The notes under the pieces: generated by a model
The model's database searches: none
Told to the model about the DNA's origin: nothing
Seen by the model: only the letters and a program-made list of their open reading frames with translations
Origin: Sodalis ligni
GTDB lineage: Bacteria; Pseudomonadota; Gammaproteobacteria; Enterobacterales; Enterobacteriaceae
DNA: 64,000 nucleotides
NCBI RefSeq assembly: GCF_016865525.2
Contig: NZ_CP075169.1
Location: 4,712,337 to 4,776,336 of the forward strand
Direction: 5' to 3'
Position numbers and translations under genes: made by a program
Shown here: positions 8,364 through 17,258 of the stretch, in pieces
How positions within the stretch are numbered: the stretch's first letter is position 1
How the letters are laid out: each line of letters opens with the position of its first letter

Positions 8364-9107
8364 TCAGGCATCTCCTAAACCGCGCACCGAGGCGATAAAC
8401 TGTTTCAGCTCCGCCGTTTGCGGCCTGGCGAACAATTGACGGCTTTGCCCCTGCTCCCACACTTTGCCCTGGTGCATAAACACCACCCGATCCCCCACTT
8501 CCCGGGCGAAATTCATTTCATGGGTCACAAGTATCAGGGTCATGCCTTCGGCGGCCAATTTCTCCAGCACCTTCAGCACTTCTCCCACCAGCTCGGGATC
8601 CAGCGCCGAGGTAATCTCATCGCACAGCAGCACCTTGGGGTCCATCGCCAGCGCGCGGGCAATGGCTACCCTCTGCTGCTGGCCGCCGGACAGGCTCGAG
8701 GGATAATAATCCAAACGGTCTCCCAACCCGACCTTATTCAGCATCAGCTCGGCCAGTTCGCGGCATTCCGCCGCTTTTTTCCCCAGCACCCGGCGCGGCG
8801 CCAGCATGACATTTTGCAGCGCGGTCATGTGCGGGAACAGATTAAAACTCTGGAAAACCATGCCCACCGAGCGGCTTATTTCCCGTGCTTGTGAATCGCG
8901 GTTGGTGACCGTCATGCCCCCCAGCTTGATGCTGCCTTCCTGGTAGCCTTCCAGGCCGTTGATGCAGCGCAGCAGGGTGCTTTTGCCGGAGCCGCTGCGG
9001 CCGATGATGGAGACCACCTCCCCCTGGTCGATATCCAGATCGATGCCTTTTAGCACGTGGTTTTGGCCGTAATATTTCTGCACCTGATTAATGGTTATCA
9101 GCGGCAT
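8364..9107 (-). CDS. Polar amino-acid type ABC transporter, ATPase
   Basis: The start is set at the ATG giving MPLITINQVQKYYGQN (247 residues); the open frame up to 9248 lies inside the permease gene and is not conserved-looking. Walker A GRSGSGKST, Q-loop region MVFQSFNLFPHM, signature LSGGQQQRVAIARALA and Walker B VLLCDEITSALDP are all intact. It belongs with the two permeases and binding protein upstream, overlapping the nearer permease gene by 20 bases. Substrate is unknown; placement among hpx genes suggests a ureido compound such as allantoate, oxalurate or oxamate. Confidence 0.92.
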   Translation of the reverse strand: MPLITINQVQKYYGQNHVLKGIDLDIDQGEVVSIIGRSGSGKSTLLRCINGLEGYQEGSIKLGGMTVTNRDSQAREISRSVGMVFQSFNLFPHMTALQNVMLAPRRVLGKKAAECRELAELMLNKVGLGDRLDYYPSSLSGGQQQRVAIARALAMDPKVLLCDEITSALDPELVGEVLKVLEKLAAEGMTLILVTHEMNFAREVGDRVVFMHQGKVWEQGQSRQLFARPQTAELKQFIASVRGLGDA

Positions 9108-9744
9108 GAAGCTTTCTCTCCAGATAGTGGCTGAAGCGGGACAGGGGGTAACACATAATGAAATACCCCAGCGCCACCAGCCCGAAGACTTTAAAGGGCT
9201 GGAAGGTGACATTGGACAGCATGGTTCCCGCTTTGGTGAGCTCGACAAAACCGATGATGGAGGCCAGGGCGGTGCCTTTAATGACCTGCACCGAAAAACC
9301 CACCGTCGGCGCGATGGCGATGCGCACGGCCTGGGGCGCCATCACCCGCAGCAGGGTCTGGCCGAAGCTCAGGCCCAGACAGCGTGACGCCTCCCATTGT
9401 CCTTTAGGCAGGGCGTCGATACTGCCGCCCCAGATATCCACCAGGAACGCGCTGGTGAACAGCGTCAGGGCCAGCGCCGCCGCCAGCCAGGGGCTGACGT
9501 CAATGCCGAACAGCGCCAGGCCGAAGAAGGCCAGGAACAGCTGCATCAGCAGCGGCGTGCCCTGAAACAGGTTTGAGTAGGCGCGGATAGCCTGTTTCAG
9601 CCAGCGCCGGCGCGACAGGCGCATCAGCATCAGCGGCAACGTTACCAGTCCGCCGCCGACAAAGGCCACCAGGGACAGTAATAAGGTCCAGCGCGCGGCC
9701 AGCAGCAGGTTGCGCACGATATCCCAGTCGGTGAACGAGGTCAT
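9088..9744 (-). CDS. ABC transporter permease (His/Glu/Gln type)
   Basis: A 218-residue inner-membrane permease with about five hydrophobic segments. The EAA-type cytoplasmic loop that docks the ATPase reads WEASRCLGLSFGQTLLRVMAPQAVR. Its ATG overlaps the stop of the other permease gene (9741) by four bases, so the two make a heteromeric channel from one message. Substrate is not evident from sequence. Confidence 0.9.
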   Translation of the reverse strand: MTSFTDWDIVRNLLLAARWTLLLSLVAFVGGGLVTLPLMLMRLSRRRWLKQAIRAYSNLFQGTPLLMQLFLAFFGLALFGIDVSPWLAAALALTLFTSAFLVDIWGGSIDALPKGQWEASRCLGLSFGQTLLRVMAPQAVRIAIAPTVGFSVQVIKGTALASIIGFVELTKAGTMLSNVTFQPFKVFGLVALGYFIMCYPLSRFSHYLERKLHAADNH

Positions 9745-10409
9745 GACATCCCTCCGCCGAATATCAGGCGGCCGGCCCGCAGCAGAACCTGCCGCATCAG
9801 CAGCGACAGCGCCAGATAGATAAGCGTCACCACCAGGTAAACCTCAAAACTCAGGAAGGTGCGCGACTGGATAAGGCTGCCGGCAAAGGTCAGCTCTTCA
9901 TATGAAACCTGGGAAACCACCGAGGAACCGAGCATCACAATCACACATTGGCTCACCAGGGAGGGATAGATGCGTCCCAACGACGGCGGCAGAACCACCC
10001 GCAGAAAAACCTGCCCGCGGGACAGGCCCAGCACCCGGCCTGCTTCCCACTGGCCTTTCGGCGTCACCTGGATGCCGGCGCGGATGATTTCGGTACTGTA
10101 GGCGCCAAGGTTCACCAGCATCGCCAGCAGCGCCGCCTCGCCGGCGGTCAGCTTCAATCCCAGCGCCGGCAGGCCGAAGACGATAAAAAACAGTTGCACC
10201 ACAAAAGGCGTATTGCGGATAAGTTCCACATAAAGGCCCCATACCCGGCCCGGCAGAGCATACCGGCTGCTGCGTACGGCCGCTCCGCAGATGCCGATGG
10301 CGATGCCGCCCACGGTGGCGACGGCAGCCAGCATGATGGTCACCCACAGACCGGACAGCAGTTGTGGCAGGTAGGGCCAAAGCGCCGGGAAATTGAGCTG
10401 ATAGGTCAT
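9741..10409 (-). CDS. ABC transporter permease (His/Glu/Gln type)
   Basis: A 222-residue permease, partner of the one at 9088-9744. Hydrophobic spans are visible from about residues 20 to 205, with the loop WEAGRVLGLSRGQVFLRVVLPP as the ATPase contact. RNTPFVVQLFFIVFGLP is a typical family block. The gene starts 13 bases after the stop of the binding-protein gene. Confidence 0.9.
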   Translation of the reverse strand: MTYQLNFPALWPYLPQLLSGLWVTIMLAAVATVGGIAIGICGAAVRSSRYALPGRVWGLYVELIRNTPFVVQLFFIVFGLPALGLKLTAGEAALLAMLVNLGAYSTEIIRAGIQVTPKGQWEAGRVLGLSRGQVFLRVVLPPSLGRIYPSLVSQCVIVMLGSSVVSQVSYEELTFAGSLIQSRTFLSFEVYLVVTLIYLALSLLMRQVLLRAGRLIFGGGMS

Positions 10410-10422
10410 GGGAGTGGCATCC

Positions 10423-11214
10423 TCAGGCGCCCAAATCCGCCGGCAGCGGCGCTTTCATCCATTTTTCGGACAGGCTGTTCAGGGTATTGTCCTTTAGCGC
10501 TTCGGTGATAAGCGCGTTAACCTTCTCCTTCAGCGCCGGTTCATCCTTGCGCAGGCCGATAAAGCAGGGGGAATCCTTCAGCATGAATTTCGGCACCGGC
10601 GCTTTGGCGGGGTTCTGGCGGGCAATGGCGCTCACCACCAGATTGCCGGTGGCCACATACTGCACCTGGCCGGACATATAGGCCGACAGCGTGGTGTTAT
10701 TATCTTCGTAACGTTTGATCTGCGCATCTTTCGGCGCCAGGTCGGTCAGCACCATATCCTCCACCGCGCCGCGGGTCACCGCTATGGTTTTGCCGCTAAG
10801 CTCGGCCGGCGCTTTGAGCCCATCGTCCTTCGGCCCGAATACGCCGAGGAAAAACGGGGCGTAGGCCCGGCTGAAATCGATGGTTTTTTCACGTTCGGCG
10901 TTTTTGCCCAAACTGGATATCACCAGATCCACCTTATCCGTTTGCAGGTAAGGCACCCGATTGGCGCTGGTCACCGGCACCAGTTGCAGTTTGAGCTTCA
11001 TCTTGTCGGCCAGATAATGCGCCATATCGATATCGTAGCCCTCGGCCTGCATGTCTGTGCCGATGGAACCAAAAGGCGGGAAATCCTGCGGGATGGCAAC
11101 GCGCAATACCCCGCGCTGCTGGATTTGCTGCCACTGATCGGCCATGGCCGCGCCGGCTTGGGTCAGCAACAGGACCGCGCCCGCCAGGGCAATAAGCTGT
11201 TTTCTGATGGTCAT
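10423..11214 (-). CDS. Periplasmic solute-binding protein (SBP family 3)
   Basis: A 263-residue exported protein. The signal peptide covers about residues 1-25 (hydrophobic ALAGAVLLLTQAGAAMA, cleavage after AMA). The mature part starts with the family pattern GVLRVAIPQDFPPFGSI and includes GYDIDMAHYLADKM and DLVISSLGKNAEREKTIDFS. It feeds the two permeases and ATPase encoded just downstream. Polar amino acids are the usual ligands of this family; in this island a ureide or oxamate-like ligand is an inference. The 230-base gap upstream holds a direct repeat aactaatg at 11241 and 11271, possibly regulatory. Confidence 0.9.
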   Translation of the reverse strand: MTIRKQLIALAGAVLLLTQAGAAMADQWQQIQQRGVLRVAIPQDFPPFGSIGTDMQAEGYDIDMAHYLADKMKLKLQLVPVTSANRVPYLQTDKVDLVISSLGKNAEREKTIDFSRAYAPFFLGVFGPKDDGLKAPAELSGKTIAVTRGAVEDMVLTDLAPKDAQIKRYEDNNTTLSAYMSGQVQYVATGNLVVSAIARQNPAKAPVPKFMLKDSPCFIGLRKDEPALKEKVNALITEALKDNTLNSLSEKWMKAPLPADLGA

Positions 11215-11446
11215 TCTCGGTTTCCCAGGTGAAATGATGAAACTAATGATTCTACAATCAGTCAGTCTGCAACTAATGTGCCAAATGAAGCCGGAAATTT
11301 TCCCCGCGCACGGGCACGGCGTAACTTATTGTTAAACGCGGTCAGTCGGGGTATTCGGGGGTTTTCGCGGGCTGAGGATGTGCTTTTTCAGCGAAGGCCG
11401 TATGCACCGCCAGTGGGCAAACGCACCACTCCAGCGCGCCGTTTTA

Positions 11447-12292
11447 TTACGTGCGGCGCTGCTCAAGCTCTTCCAGGGAGCCGTACCAGTCCGCAATGTT
11501 ATGGATGCGCTGCCGCCCCTGGGCCAGGGTGTCGTGCAACAGCGCATTGCTGATTAAATTCACCAGGCTCATGGCCGACGAATAGGAATCAAACGCCGAT
11601 ACGCTGTCCAGCGGCGTGGCCAAATGCCAACGCGCCAGCGGGATCAGGGCCTGCGCCTGGGGCTCGCTTATCAGCAGCACCGGCACATTATTGTGTTGAA
11701 GTTTTGCCAAGAACGGGCGGATTTGCGGGGTACGCCGGCGAAACGCCACCACCACCACCATATCATCGCCGGTGAGATCAATGACCTCTTCCGCCAGGGT
11801 TTGTCCCGGCTGGGGCAGCAGGTTAACCTGACTGCGCACTTGCAACAGCTGCTGACGCAGGTGCATCGCCACCGGATAACTGTTGCGCAACCCCACCAGG
11901 CACAGTCGCCGGGCGTGGCTCATGGCCTGGATCACCGCGGAAAACTGCGGGCCGTCCATTTGGTTGACCCAGTGGGTCAGATTAGCCATTTCCTGTTTGT
12001 AATGCCGCTCCAGCAGCGTATTGCCCAGCACCGCGTCGCGGCGATCCGCCAAGGGCATGCCGCTTTGGCGCAGCGTGCGCAGCTCATCGCGGACCTGGCG
12101 GTAACTCTCATATCCCAAACGCCGGAACAGTCTGCTTACCGTCGCCTTGGACACCCCGCTCAGCCTCGCCAGTTCGGCGCTGTTATAGCTGGTCATATCG
12201 TCAAAATGATCGGCAATGAACCCGGCTATGCGCTGTTCCTGCGGCGACAAACGGGCATAAGCGTCACGCAGCCGCTCATCAAAAGGCGTCAT
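11447..12292 (-). CDS. RpiR/MurR-family transcriptional regulator
   Basis: A 281-residue regulator with an N-terminal HTH (residues about 1-78; LARLSGVSKATVSRLFRRLG is the recognition segment) and a C-terminal SIS domain (VGLRNSYPVAMHLRQQL, then VVAFRRRTPQIRPFLAKL). Such proteins respond to phosphorylated or acidic small molecules. It sits between the ABC transporter operon and divergent hpxW, so it probably controls one or both. Klebsiella hpx loci carry an RpiR-type regulator called HpxU in a similar place, but I do not assign the symbol on synteny alone. Confidence 0.88.
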   Translation of the reverse strand: MTPFDERLRDAYARLSPQEQRIAGFIADHFDDMTSYNSAELARLSGVSKATVSRLFRRLGYESYRQVRDELRTLRQSGMPLADRRDAVLGNTLLERHYKQEMANLTHWVNQMDGPQFSAVIQAMSHARRLCLVGLRNSYPVAMHLRQQLLQVRSQVNLLPQPGQTLAEEVIDLTGDDMVVVVAFRRRTPQIRPFLAKLQHNNVPVLLISEPQAQALIPLARWHLATPLDSVSAFDSYSSAMSLVNLISNALLHDTLAQGRQRIHNIADWYGSLEELEQRRT

Positions 12293-12336
12293 GTTCCCTG
12301 GTTCCCTGTTACTTTCGTTTCAACCTACCCTAGCAT

Positions 12337-12394
12337 ATACCCTCCATCTTTCAAGTTGCAGCTGTGCTGGCTGTGACTCGAAAGCTATTGGGTA
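12337..12394. repeat. Intergenic palindromic repeat, copy A (short form)
   Basis: Begins ataccctccatctttcaag and ends ctattgggtat, with ends that are imperfect inverted repeats. The same kind of element occurs at 20041-20200 and 56044-56100. It resembles palindromic repeats known to be scattered through Yersinia/Serratia-type genomes. It lies between the RpiR gene and hpxW. Confidence 0.6.
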
Positions 12395-12485
12395 TCGCGT
12401 GCCTTATGTCACCTATGTCAATAGCGGTCCGCACGTTGGAACGCCTCTTGCTTAACTCACCTTATCCATCCTTGGCGACAGGACC

Positions 12486-14081
12486 ATGCCCCCGATGAAC
12501 CACAGTAATATCGCGCCGATGGGAATGGCGGTGACGCCCCATCATCTGGCCAGTGAAAGCGCCCTTTCCATTCTGCGCGCCGGCGGTAACGCCATCGACG
12601 CCATGGTTGCCGCAGCCGCCACCATCTCGGTGGTCTACCCGCATATGACCGGGCTTGGCGGCGATGGTTTTTGGCTGATCGTGCCACCGCAGGGGGATCC
12701 CGTTGCTATCGACGCCGGCGGACCGGCGGGTTCCCTTGCCGCCATGTCACTGTATGACGGGCTGGAGGCTATCCCCCATCGCGGCCCGAAATCGGCCCTG
12801 ACCGTTGCCGGGACGGTGGCGGGATGGGCGGAGGCGCTGACGCTGTCCCGGGAAATGGGCAATCCGTCGCTGCCGCTTTCGCAACTGCTGGGGGATGCCA
12901 TTCGTTATGCCGCCGACGGTATGCCGGTGTCATTATCCCAAGCACGGGCATCCGCGGAAAAATTCGATGAGCTGGCGAAGCAGGCAAGCTTTGCCCGGCA
13001 GTTTCTGCCTCAAGGCAAGCCCCCCGACGCCGGCAGCCGGCTTATTCAGCCGCAATTGGCGGATACCCTCACCCGCCTGACGGTGGAAGGACTGAACAGC
13101 TTTTATCGCGGACCGCTGGCGGCTGATATGGCCCAAGAGATGGCCCTGCTGGGCATGCCCGTCACCGCCGACGATTTAGCGGCGTTTCATGCCCGGCTAA
13201 GCATCCCGCTGCGTTTGTCGCACAGCATGGGAGAACTGTTTAATCTGGCGCCCCCCACCCAGGGTTTGGTATCCCTGATGATCCTGGGGCTGACGGATCG
13301 TCTCCCCTGGGCCAATGAGTCGGAAAGCCACTGCATTCACGCCATTGTCGAGGCCACCAAACTGGCTTTTGCCACGCGGGACAACTGTATAACCGATCCG
13401 GGCCATATGACGCTGGATGCCCAAAGCCTGCTGGCGGCGCCGGTGCTGGACAGGCTGTCGGAACGGATAAACAGCGGGCAGGCGGCCCCCTGGGGCAGTG
13501 TCCTGTCGCCGGGGGATACGGTTTGGATGGGCATCATTGACAGCAGCGGGCTGGCGGTATCCTTTATCCAAAGCCTTTACCATGAGTTCGGCAGCGGCGT
13601 GCTGCTGCCGAAAAGCGGCGTACTGTGGCAAAACCGCGGCGCGTCCTTCAGCCTGGACCCGGCGCATTTGCGGGCCCTGGCCCCTGGCAAATATCCTTTT
13701 CATACCCTGAATCCCGCCGCGGCGAAGCTTCATGACGGACGAACGATGATTTACGGTTCCATGGGCGGCGACGGCCAGCCGCAAACCCAGGCGGCGCTGT
13801 TTACCCGCCATGTAATGCAAGGAATGCCGCTGCAGCGGGCCATCAGCGCGCCGCGCTGGCTGCTGGGGCGCACCTGGGGACAGGCCACGGATACGCTGAA
13901 ACTGGAGGGGCGTTTCTCCGCCGCGACGGTGGCGTCCTTGCGCGCCCTTGGCCACCAGGTGGAGATGCTGCCGGAATTCAGCGAAGCGGTAGGCCACGCG
14001 GGAGCGGTTATCCGCCATAACAACGGCATGCTGGAAGGGGCGTTTGATCCCCGCAGCAACGGCAGCGCCGCCGGTTTTTGA
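12486..14081 (+). CDS. hpxW: Oxamate amidohydrolase HpxW (gamma-glutamyltransferase-like)
   Basis: A 531-residue Ntn hydrolase of the GGT fold. The Klebsiella homologue hydrolyses oxamate to oxalate and ammonia, the end of the oxalurate branch. The precursor should self-cleave before the nucleophile; the likely residue is T345 in SPGDTVWMGIIDSSG (T342 if ATG 12495 is the start). Other family blocks are GGNAIDAMVAAAATISVVYPH near the N terminus and GSMGGDGQPQTQAALF near the C terminus. No signal peptide is present, unlike periplasmic GGT. hpxZ follows after 160 bases, with no hpxX or hpxY between. Confidence 0.87.
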   Translation: MPPMNHSNIAPMGMAVTPHHLASESALSILRAGGNAIDAMVAAAATISVVYPHMTGLGGDGFWLIVPPQGDPVAIDAGGPAGSLAAMSLYDGLEAIPHRGPKSALTVAGTVAGWAEALTLSREMGNPSLPLSQLLGDAIRYAADGMPVSLSQARASAEKFDELAKQASFARQFLPQGKPPDAGSRLIQPQLADTLTRLTVEGLNSFYRGPLAADMAQEMALLGMPVTADDLAAFHARLSIPLRLSHSMGELFNLAPPTQGLVSLMILGLTDRLPWANESESHCIHAIVEATKLAFATRDNCITDPGHMTLDAQSLLAAPVLDRLSERINSGQAAPWGSVLSPGDTVWMGIIDSSGLAVSFIQSLYHEFGSGVLLPKSGVLWQNRGASFSLDPAHLRALAPGKYPFHTLNPAAAKLHDGRTMIYGSMGGDGQPQTQAALFTRHVMQGMPLQRAISAPRWLLGRTWGQATDTLKLEGRFSAATVASLRALGHQVEMLPEFSEAVGHAGAVIRHNNGMLEGAFDPRSNGSAAGF

Positions 14082-14240
14082 ACGCGCTATGCAAAACAGT
14101 CAGAAATCTATCGAAATTGACGTTCAGTGCTTGCCGGAAAACGCCAATACGGGCATTCTGGCGCAGCCCTTTTTACATAGGCGGTCAGATATTATTTTAA
14201 ACGGATAGTATTTAAACGACCCAGCAAGAGTGCACGCCGC

Positions 14241-14624
14241 ATGAAAAGTGAATTTATCGATCGCCCCGCGATACTGGCGGAAGTCAACGCCGCCTTTTAC
14301 CGCTACGAACAGGCGCTTATCACCAACGATGTCGCCGTACTGGATGAATTGTTCTGGCACGACCCGCGCACTATCCGCTACGGCGCCGGCGAAAATCTTT
14401 ACGGTATCGAGGCTATCCAGGCCTTTCGGGCAACGCGGCCGGCCAACGGGCTGGACCGGGTATTGCAAAATACCGTCATCACCACGTTTGGCGACGATAT
14501 GGCGGTGGCAAATACCGAATTTACCCGCCCAAGCACCGACCGTATCGGCCGACAAACCCAGACCTGGGTAAAACTGGCCTGCGGCTGGCGCATTGTCGCC
14601 GCTCATATCAGCCTGATGGGATAA
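14241..14624 (+). CDS. hpxZ: HpxZ, NTF2-like protein
   Basis: A 127-residue NTF2/SnoaL-like protein. It closely fits the HpxZ/AtzH family: ILAEVNAAFYRYEQALITNDVAVLDELFWHDPRTIRYGAGENLYG and HISLMG are typical stretches, here read in short pieces. HpxZ occurs in oxamate operons and AtzH-like proteins act in amide hydrolysis of related compounds, but HpxZ activity is not something I can derive from sequence. The gene converges on the allantoinase gene, whose stop is 15 bases away. Confidence 0.85.
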   Translation: MKSEFIDRPAILAEVNAAFYRYEQALITNDVAVLDELFWHDPRTIRYGAGENLYGIEAIQAFRATRPANGLDRVLQNTVITTFGDDMAVANTEFTRPSTDRIGRQTQTWVKLACGWRIVAAHISLMG

Positions 14625-14638
14625 CCCGGCGCGCGGGT

Positions 14639-15613
14639 TTATTCATGCTCCGGCCGCGGCGGCTTAAAAGGGTGATGGGAAATCCAATGCTCGGCGATAT
14701 CCTGCCGGCGGCAAACCCATACCCGCTCATGCTGCTGGATGTAATCCAGAAACCGCTGCAGCGCCCGAAAGCGTCCTGGCCGCCCGAGGATGCGGCAGTG
14801 CATGCCCACCGACATCATTTTCGGCGAGGTCTCCCCTTCGTCGTACAAAACGTCAAAGCTGTCCTTGAGATAGGAATAGAACTGATCGCCGCTGTTGAAC
14901 CCCTGGGGCGTAGCAAAACGCATATCATTCGTTTCCAGGGTGTAGGGAATGATAAGATGCGGCTTAACGGATCCGTCCGTGCAGGCTACCTGAGTCCAGA
15001 AAGGCAGGTCGTCGCCGAAATAATCACTGTCATAGAGAAACCCGCCGTGCTCCACCACCAGCCGCCGGGTATTGGGGCTATCGCGACCGGTGTACCATCC
15101 CAGGGGGATCTTGCCAAATAGATCGGTCAGCGCGTCCACCGCCTGATGCATATGCTGGCGTTCGGTTTTGGCGTCCATACCCTGATAGTGCAGCCAGCGC
15201 CAGCCGTGGCTCACCACATCGTATTTCGCCTGTTTGACGGCCTCCACCACCGGCGGATTGCGAGCCAGGGCCATCGCCACGCCAAAGAGGGTCAGCGGCA
15301 GGCCGCGGCGCTGAAATTCCTGATGAATACGCCAAAAGCCGGCACGGGAACCATACTCATACAATGATTCCATAGACATATGGCGCTCCGAATAGCTGGC
15401 TGCGCCGATGATGTCGGAGAGAAACTGCTCGGAGCCGGTATCGCCGTGCAGTACGCTGTTTTCCGAACCCTCTTCATAATTCAGGACAAACTGGACGGCA
15501 ATGCGGGCGTTGCCGGGCCAAGCGGCATCAGGCGGTTTCCCGGCATAACCGATAAGATCGCGAGGATAGTTCTTATTGAAGGAAAAGCTCTTCTTTTCGG
15601 TGGTTTCAGTCAT
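14639..15613 (-). CDS. hpxB: Allantoinase, polysaccharide-deacetylase fold (PuuE/HpxB type)
   Basis: A 324-residue cofactor-independent allantoinase of the NodB/polysaccharide deacetylase fold, unrelated to the AllB amidohydrolase. It opens allantoin to allantoate. The N-terminal NYPRDLIGYAGKPPDAAWP and LNYEEGSENSVLHGD blocks are diagnostic of PuuE, followed by YGSRAGFWRI, VVSHGWRWLHYQ, and GWYTGRDSPNTRRL. It is the last gene of the hpxS-hpxA-hpxB operon, 28 bases after hpxA. Its product feeds the allantoate amidohydrolase encoded about 8 kb away. Confidence 0.92.
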   Translation of the reverse strand: MTETTEKKSFSFNKNYPRDLIGYAGKPPDAAWPGNARIAVQFVLNYEEGSENSVLHGDTGSEQFLSDIIGAASYSERHMSMESLYEYGSRAGFWRIHQEFQRRGLPLTLFGVAMALARNPPVVEAVKQAKYDVVSHGWRWLHYQGMDAKTERQHMHQAVDALTDLFGKIPLGWYTGRDSPNTRRLVVEHGGFLYDSDYFGDDLPFWTQVACTDGSVKPHLIIPYTLETNDMRFATPQGFNSGDQFYSYLKDSFDVLYDEGETSPKMMSVGMHCRILGRPGRFRALQRFLDYIQQHERVWVCRRQDIAEHWISHHPFKPPRPEHE

Positions 15614-15641
15614 GGGCTGTTCCTTTTTGAGCGCTGATATT

Positions 15642-16379
15642 TCAGTTTAGTCCCTTAAAATACCCGGAAAGTTCTTTTTGAACGGGAAAATCAAGATCCC
15701 CCTGTTTACTGGTGGACAATTTCATACCGTGCAGCGACTCTATCAATTTCACCGCCGCGCTCACGCCGTCAATCACCGGCATCTCAAGTTCAGCGGACAG
15801 TTCCAGGGCTAAATCCGCCATGCCGGCGCAGCCCAGCACGATGGCCCCCACGCCGTCTTCCCGTTTGGCGTTCAGGCATTGTTCACGCACTTTACGCCGG
15901 GCCAGGCCGGAACCGTCCTCCAGGGACAGCACCGGCAAATCGATGGCGCGCAGCCTGGCGCAGTGCCGCTCAAATCCATATTGCTGCAGCAAATGGCGCG
16001 CGATGATCAGGGTGCGCGGCAGGGTAGTCACCACCGTAAAGCGGGTGGCCACCAGCATCGCCATATGCATCGCCGCTTCGGCGATGCCGATAACCGGCGC
16101 CGATGCCAGTTCACGCGCCGCCAGCAGCCCCGGGTCGCCGAAACAGGCGATAACATGGCCGTCTACCCCTTGCTCACGCCCTTCCTTAATCCGCTGCAGC
16201 ACGCCAATGGCGGCGATGGCTTCGTCAAAGTGACCCTCGATGGAGGGGGCCCCCTCCTCGGGACACACCGCAAAGATGTCCGTGCCCGGCGCGGCCACGT
16301 CACGGGCCGCCGTAAGTATCCGTTCGGTCATGGAAAGGCTGGTGTTGGGATTGATTAATTGTATACAGCACGACGTCAT
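15642..16379 (-). CDS. hpxA: Allantoin racemase (Asp/Glu/hydantoin racemase family)
   Basis: A 245-residue two-cysteine racemase. It interconverts (R)- and (S)-allantoin so that both enter the stereospecific allantoinase. Catalytic cysteines are visible as C79 in HVIACFGDPGL and C184 in AIVLGCAGMADL. The N-terminal QLINPNTSLSMTERI is typical. The start overlaps the end of the GntR gene by four bases, showing that regulator and enzyme are co-translated. Hydantoin racemase is the alternative reading, but the neighbours favour allantoin. Confidence 0.9.
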   Translation of the reverse strand: MTSCCIQLINPNTSLSMTERILTAARDVAAPGTDIFAVCPEEGAPSIEGHFDEAIAAIGVLQRIKEGREQGVDGHVIACFGDPGLLAARELASAPVIGIAEAAMHMAMLVATRFTVVTTLPRTLIIARHLLQQYGFERHCARLRAIDLPVLSLEDGSGLARRKVREQCLNAKREDGVGAIVLGCAGMADLALELSAELEMPVIDGVSAAVKLIESLHGMKLSTSKQGDLDFPVQKELSGYFKGLN

Positions 16380-17101
16380 ACCGATTCTCCCTTGGCGGCG
16401 ATACCGAACAGGCGGGCGAAGTCCGGCGCGGTTTCACCGCTGCGTTCAAACCGCAAATTTGCCAGAATTTCGTCGAAATGGCGCTTCATCCGCTCCGCCA
16501 ATGCCCCGGAGCGGCCGCTTTTCAACAGGTCAAGCAGCTCCTGATGATCGTGGCAACGGCAACCCTGCTGCCAGGGAGCGCCATAAGCGGAAATCACCAG
16601 CGACGAGCGCAGCGTAAGCTGCGATACCATCTGGGTCAGGACATCATTGCCGGAGATGGCCTGCAGCTGCACGTGGAACAGGGCCGACAGGCGTATTGCC
16701 GTCGCGCCGTCCCGGGCCTCATGAGCCTGTTGCTCCTCATCCATGATGGTCTTGAGGGCAGTGATATGCGCCGCTTCGCATCGTTCCACCACCGCCGGCA
16801 GATTCGCGCACTCCAGCATGCAGCGGGTGGCGAGCACATTGCGGGCTTCATCCACGCCGGGCGTCGCCACCTGCGCACCGCGTTTGGGCGTAAGCGTAAT
16901 CAATTGCACCGCCCCGAGGCGCTGCAGCACTTTTCTGATGCCGGTGCGGCTCACGCCGAACACCGCAGCCAGCGACTCTTCCGGCAATTTGCTGCCCGGC
17001 GGCAGTTGGTGCTCAACAATGGCTTTAACGATTGCATGGTAGATTTCATCGTCTTTATCTTGCGAAAAAATGACGGTTTTTAGCCCGTACCAACTGGACA
17101 T
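16376..17101 (-). CDS. hpxS: GntR-family (FCD) regulator HpxS
   Basis: A 241-residue regulator with an N-terminal winged helix (about residues 15-85: LPEESLAAVFGVSRTGIRKVLQRLG) and a C-terminal FCD ligand domain (ATRCMLECANLPAVVER, HDHQELLDLLKSG, MKRHFDEI), where His residues often hold a metal. It heads the hpxSAB operon and faces the permease gene hpxC. Three GTATAC palindromes spaced by exactly 22 bp in the shared promoter region are likely operators. Confidence 0.87.
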   Translation of the reverse strand: MSSWYGLKTVIFSQDKDDEIYHAIVKAIVEHQLPPGSKLPEESLAAVFGVSRTGIRKVLQRLGAVQLITLTPKRGAQVATPGVDEARNVLATRCMLECANLPAVVERCEAAHITALKTIMDEEQQAHEARDGATAIRLSALFHVQLQAISGNDVLTQMVSQLTLRSSLVISAYGAPWQQGCRCHDHQELLDLLKSGRSGALAERMKRHFDEILANLRFERSGETAPDFARLFGIAAKGESV

Positions 17102-17112
17102 GCCACACTCCT

Positions 17113-17162
17113 GTATACGTACCGATAGATTATCGTATACGTAAAATAATTATTTTGTATAC
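17113..17162. promoter_or_regulatory. Array of three GTATAC palindromes at 22-bp spacing (probable HpxS operators)
   Basis: GTATAC occurs at 17113-17118, 17135-17140 and 17157-17162. The first two extend to GTATACGT and the third to the longer palindrome TTGTATACAA. The spacing of 22 bp is two helical turns, so dimers would bind on one face. The array lies in the 157-base gap between divergent hpxS and hpxC, the expected place for a GntR operator. Confidence 0.6.
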
Positions 17163-17258
17163 AAGCTTTTCAACACTTGGCCTGAATCCTGCAAAACCTT
17201 CCCCTGTCGATAGCTATCATCTTCCATTCACGGGTGAGTATTCAGAGGAGCAGTTTCC

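Noticed and set aside
9088..9248. N-terminal extension of the ABC ATPase to 9248
   Set aside because: The extra 47 codons lie within the permease gene; the protein family begins at MPLITINQVQ.
12486..14081. Periplasmic gamma-glutamyltransferase (ggt)
   Set aside because: No signal peptide is present and the neighbours are ureide genes; HpxW is the better match.
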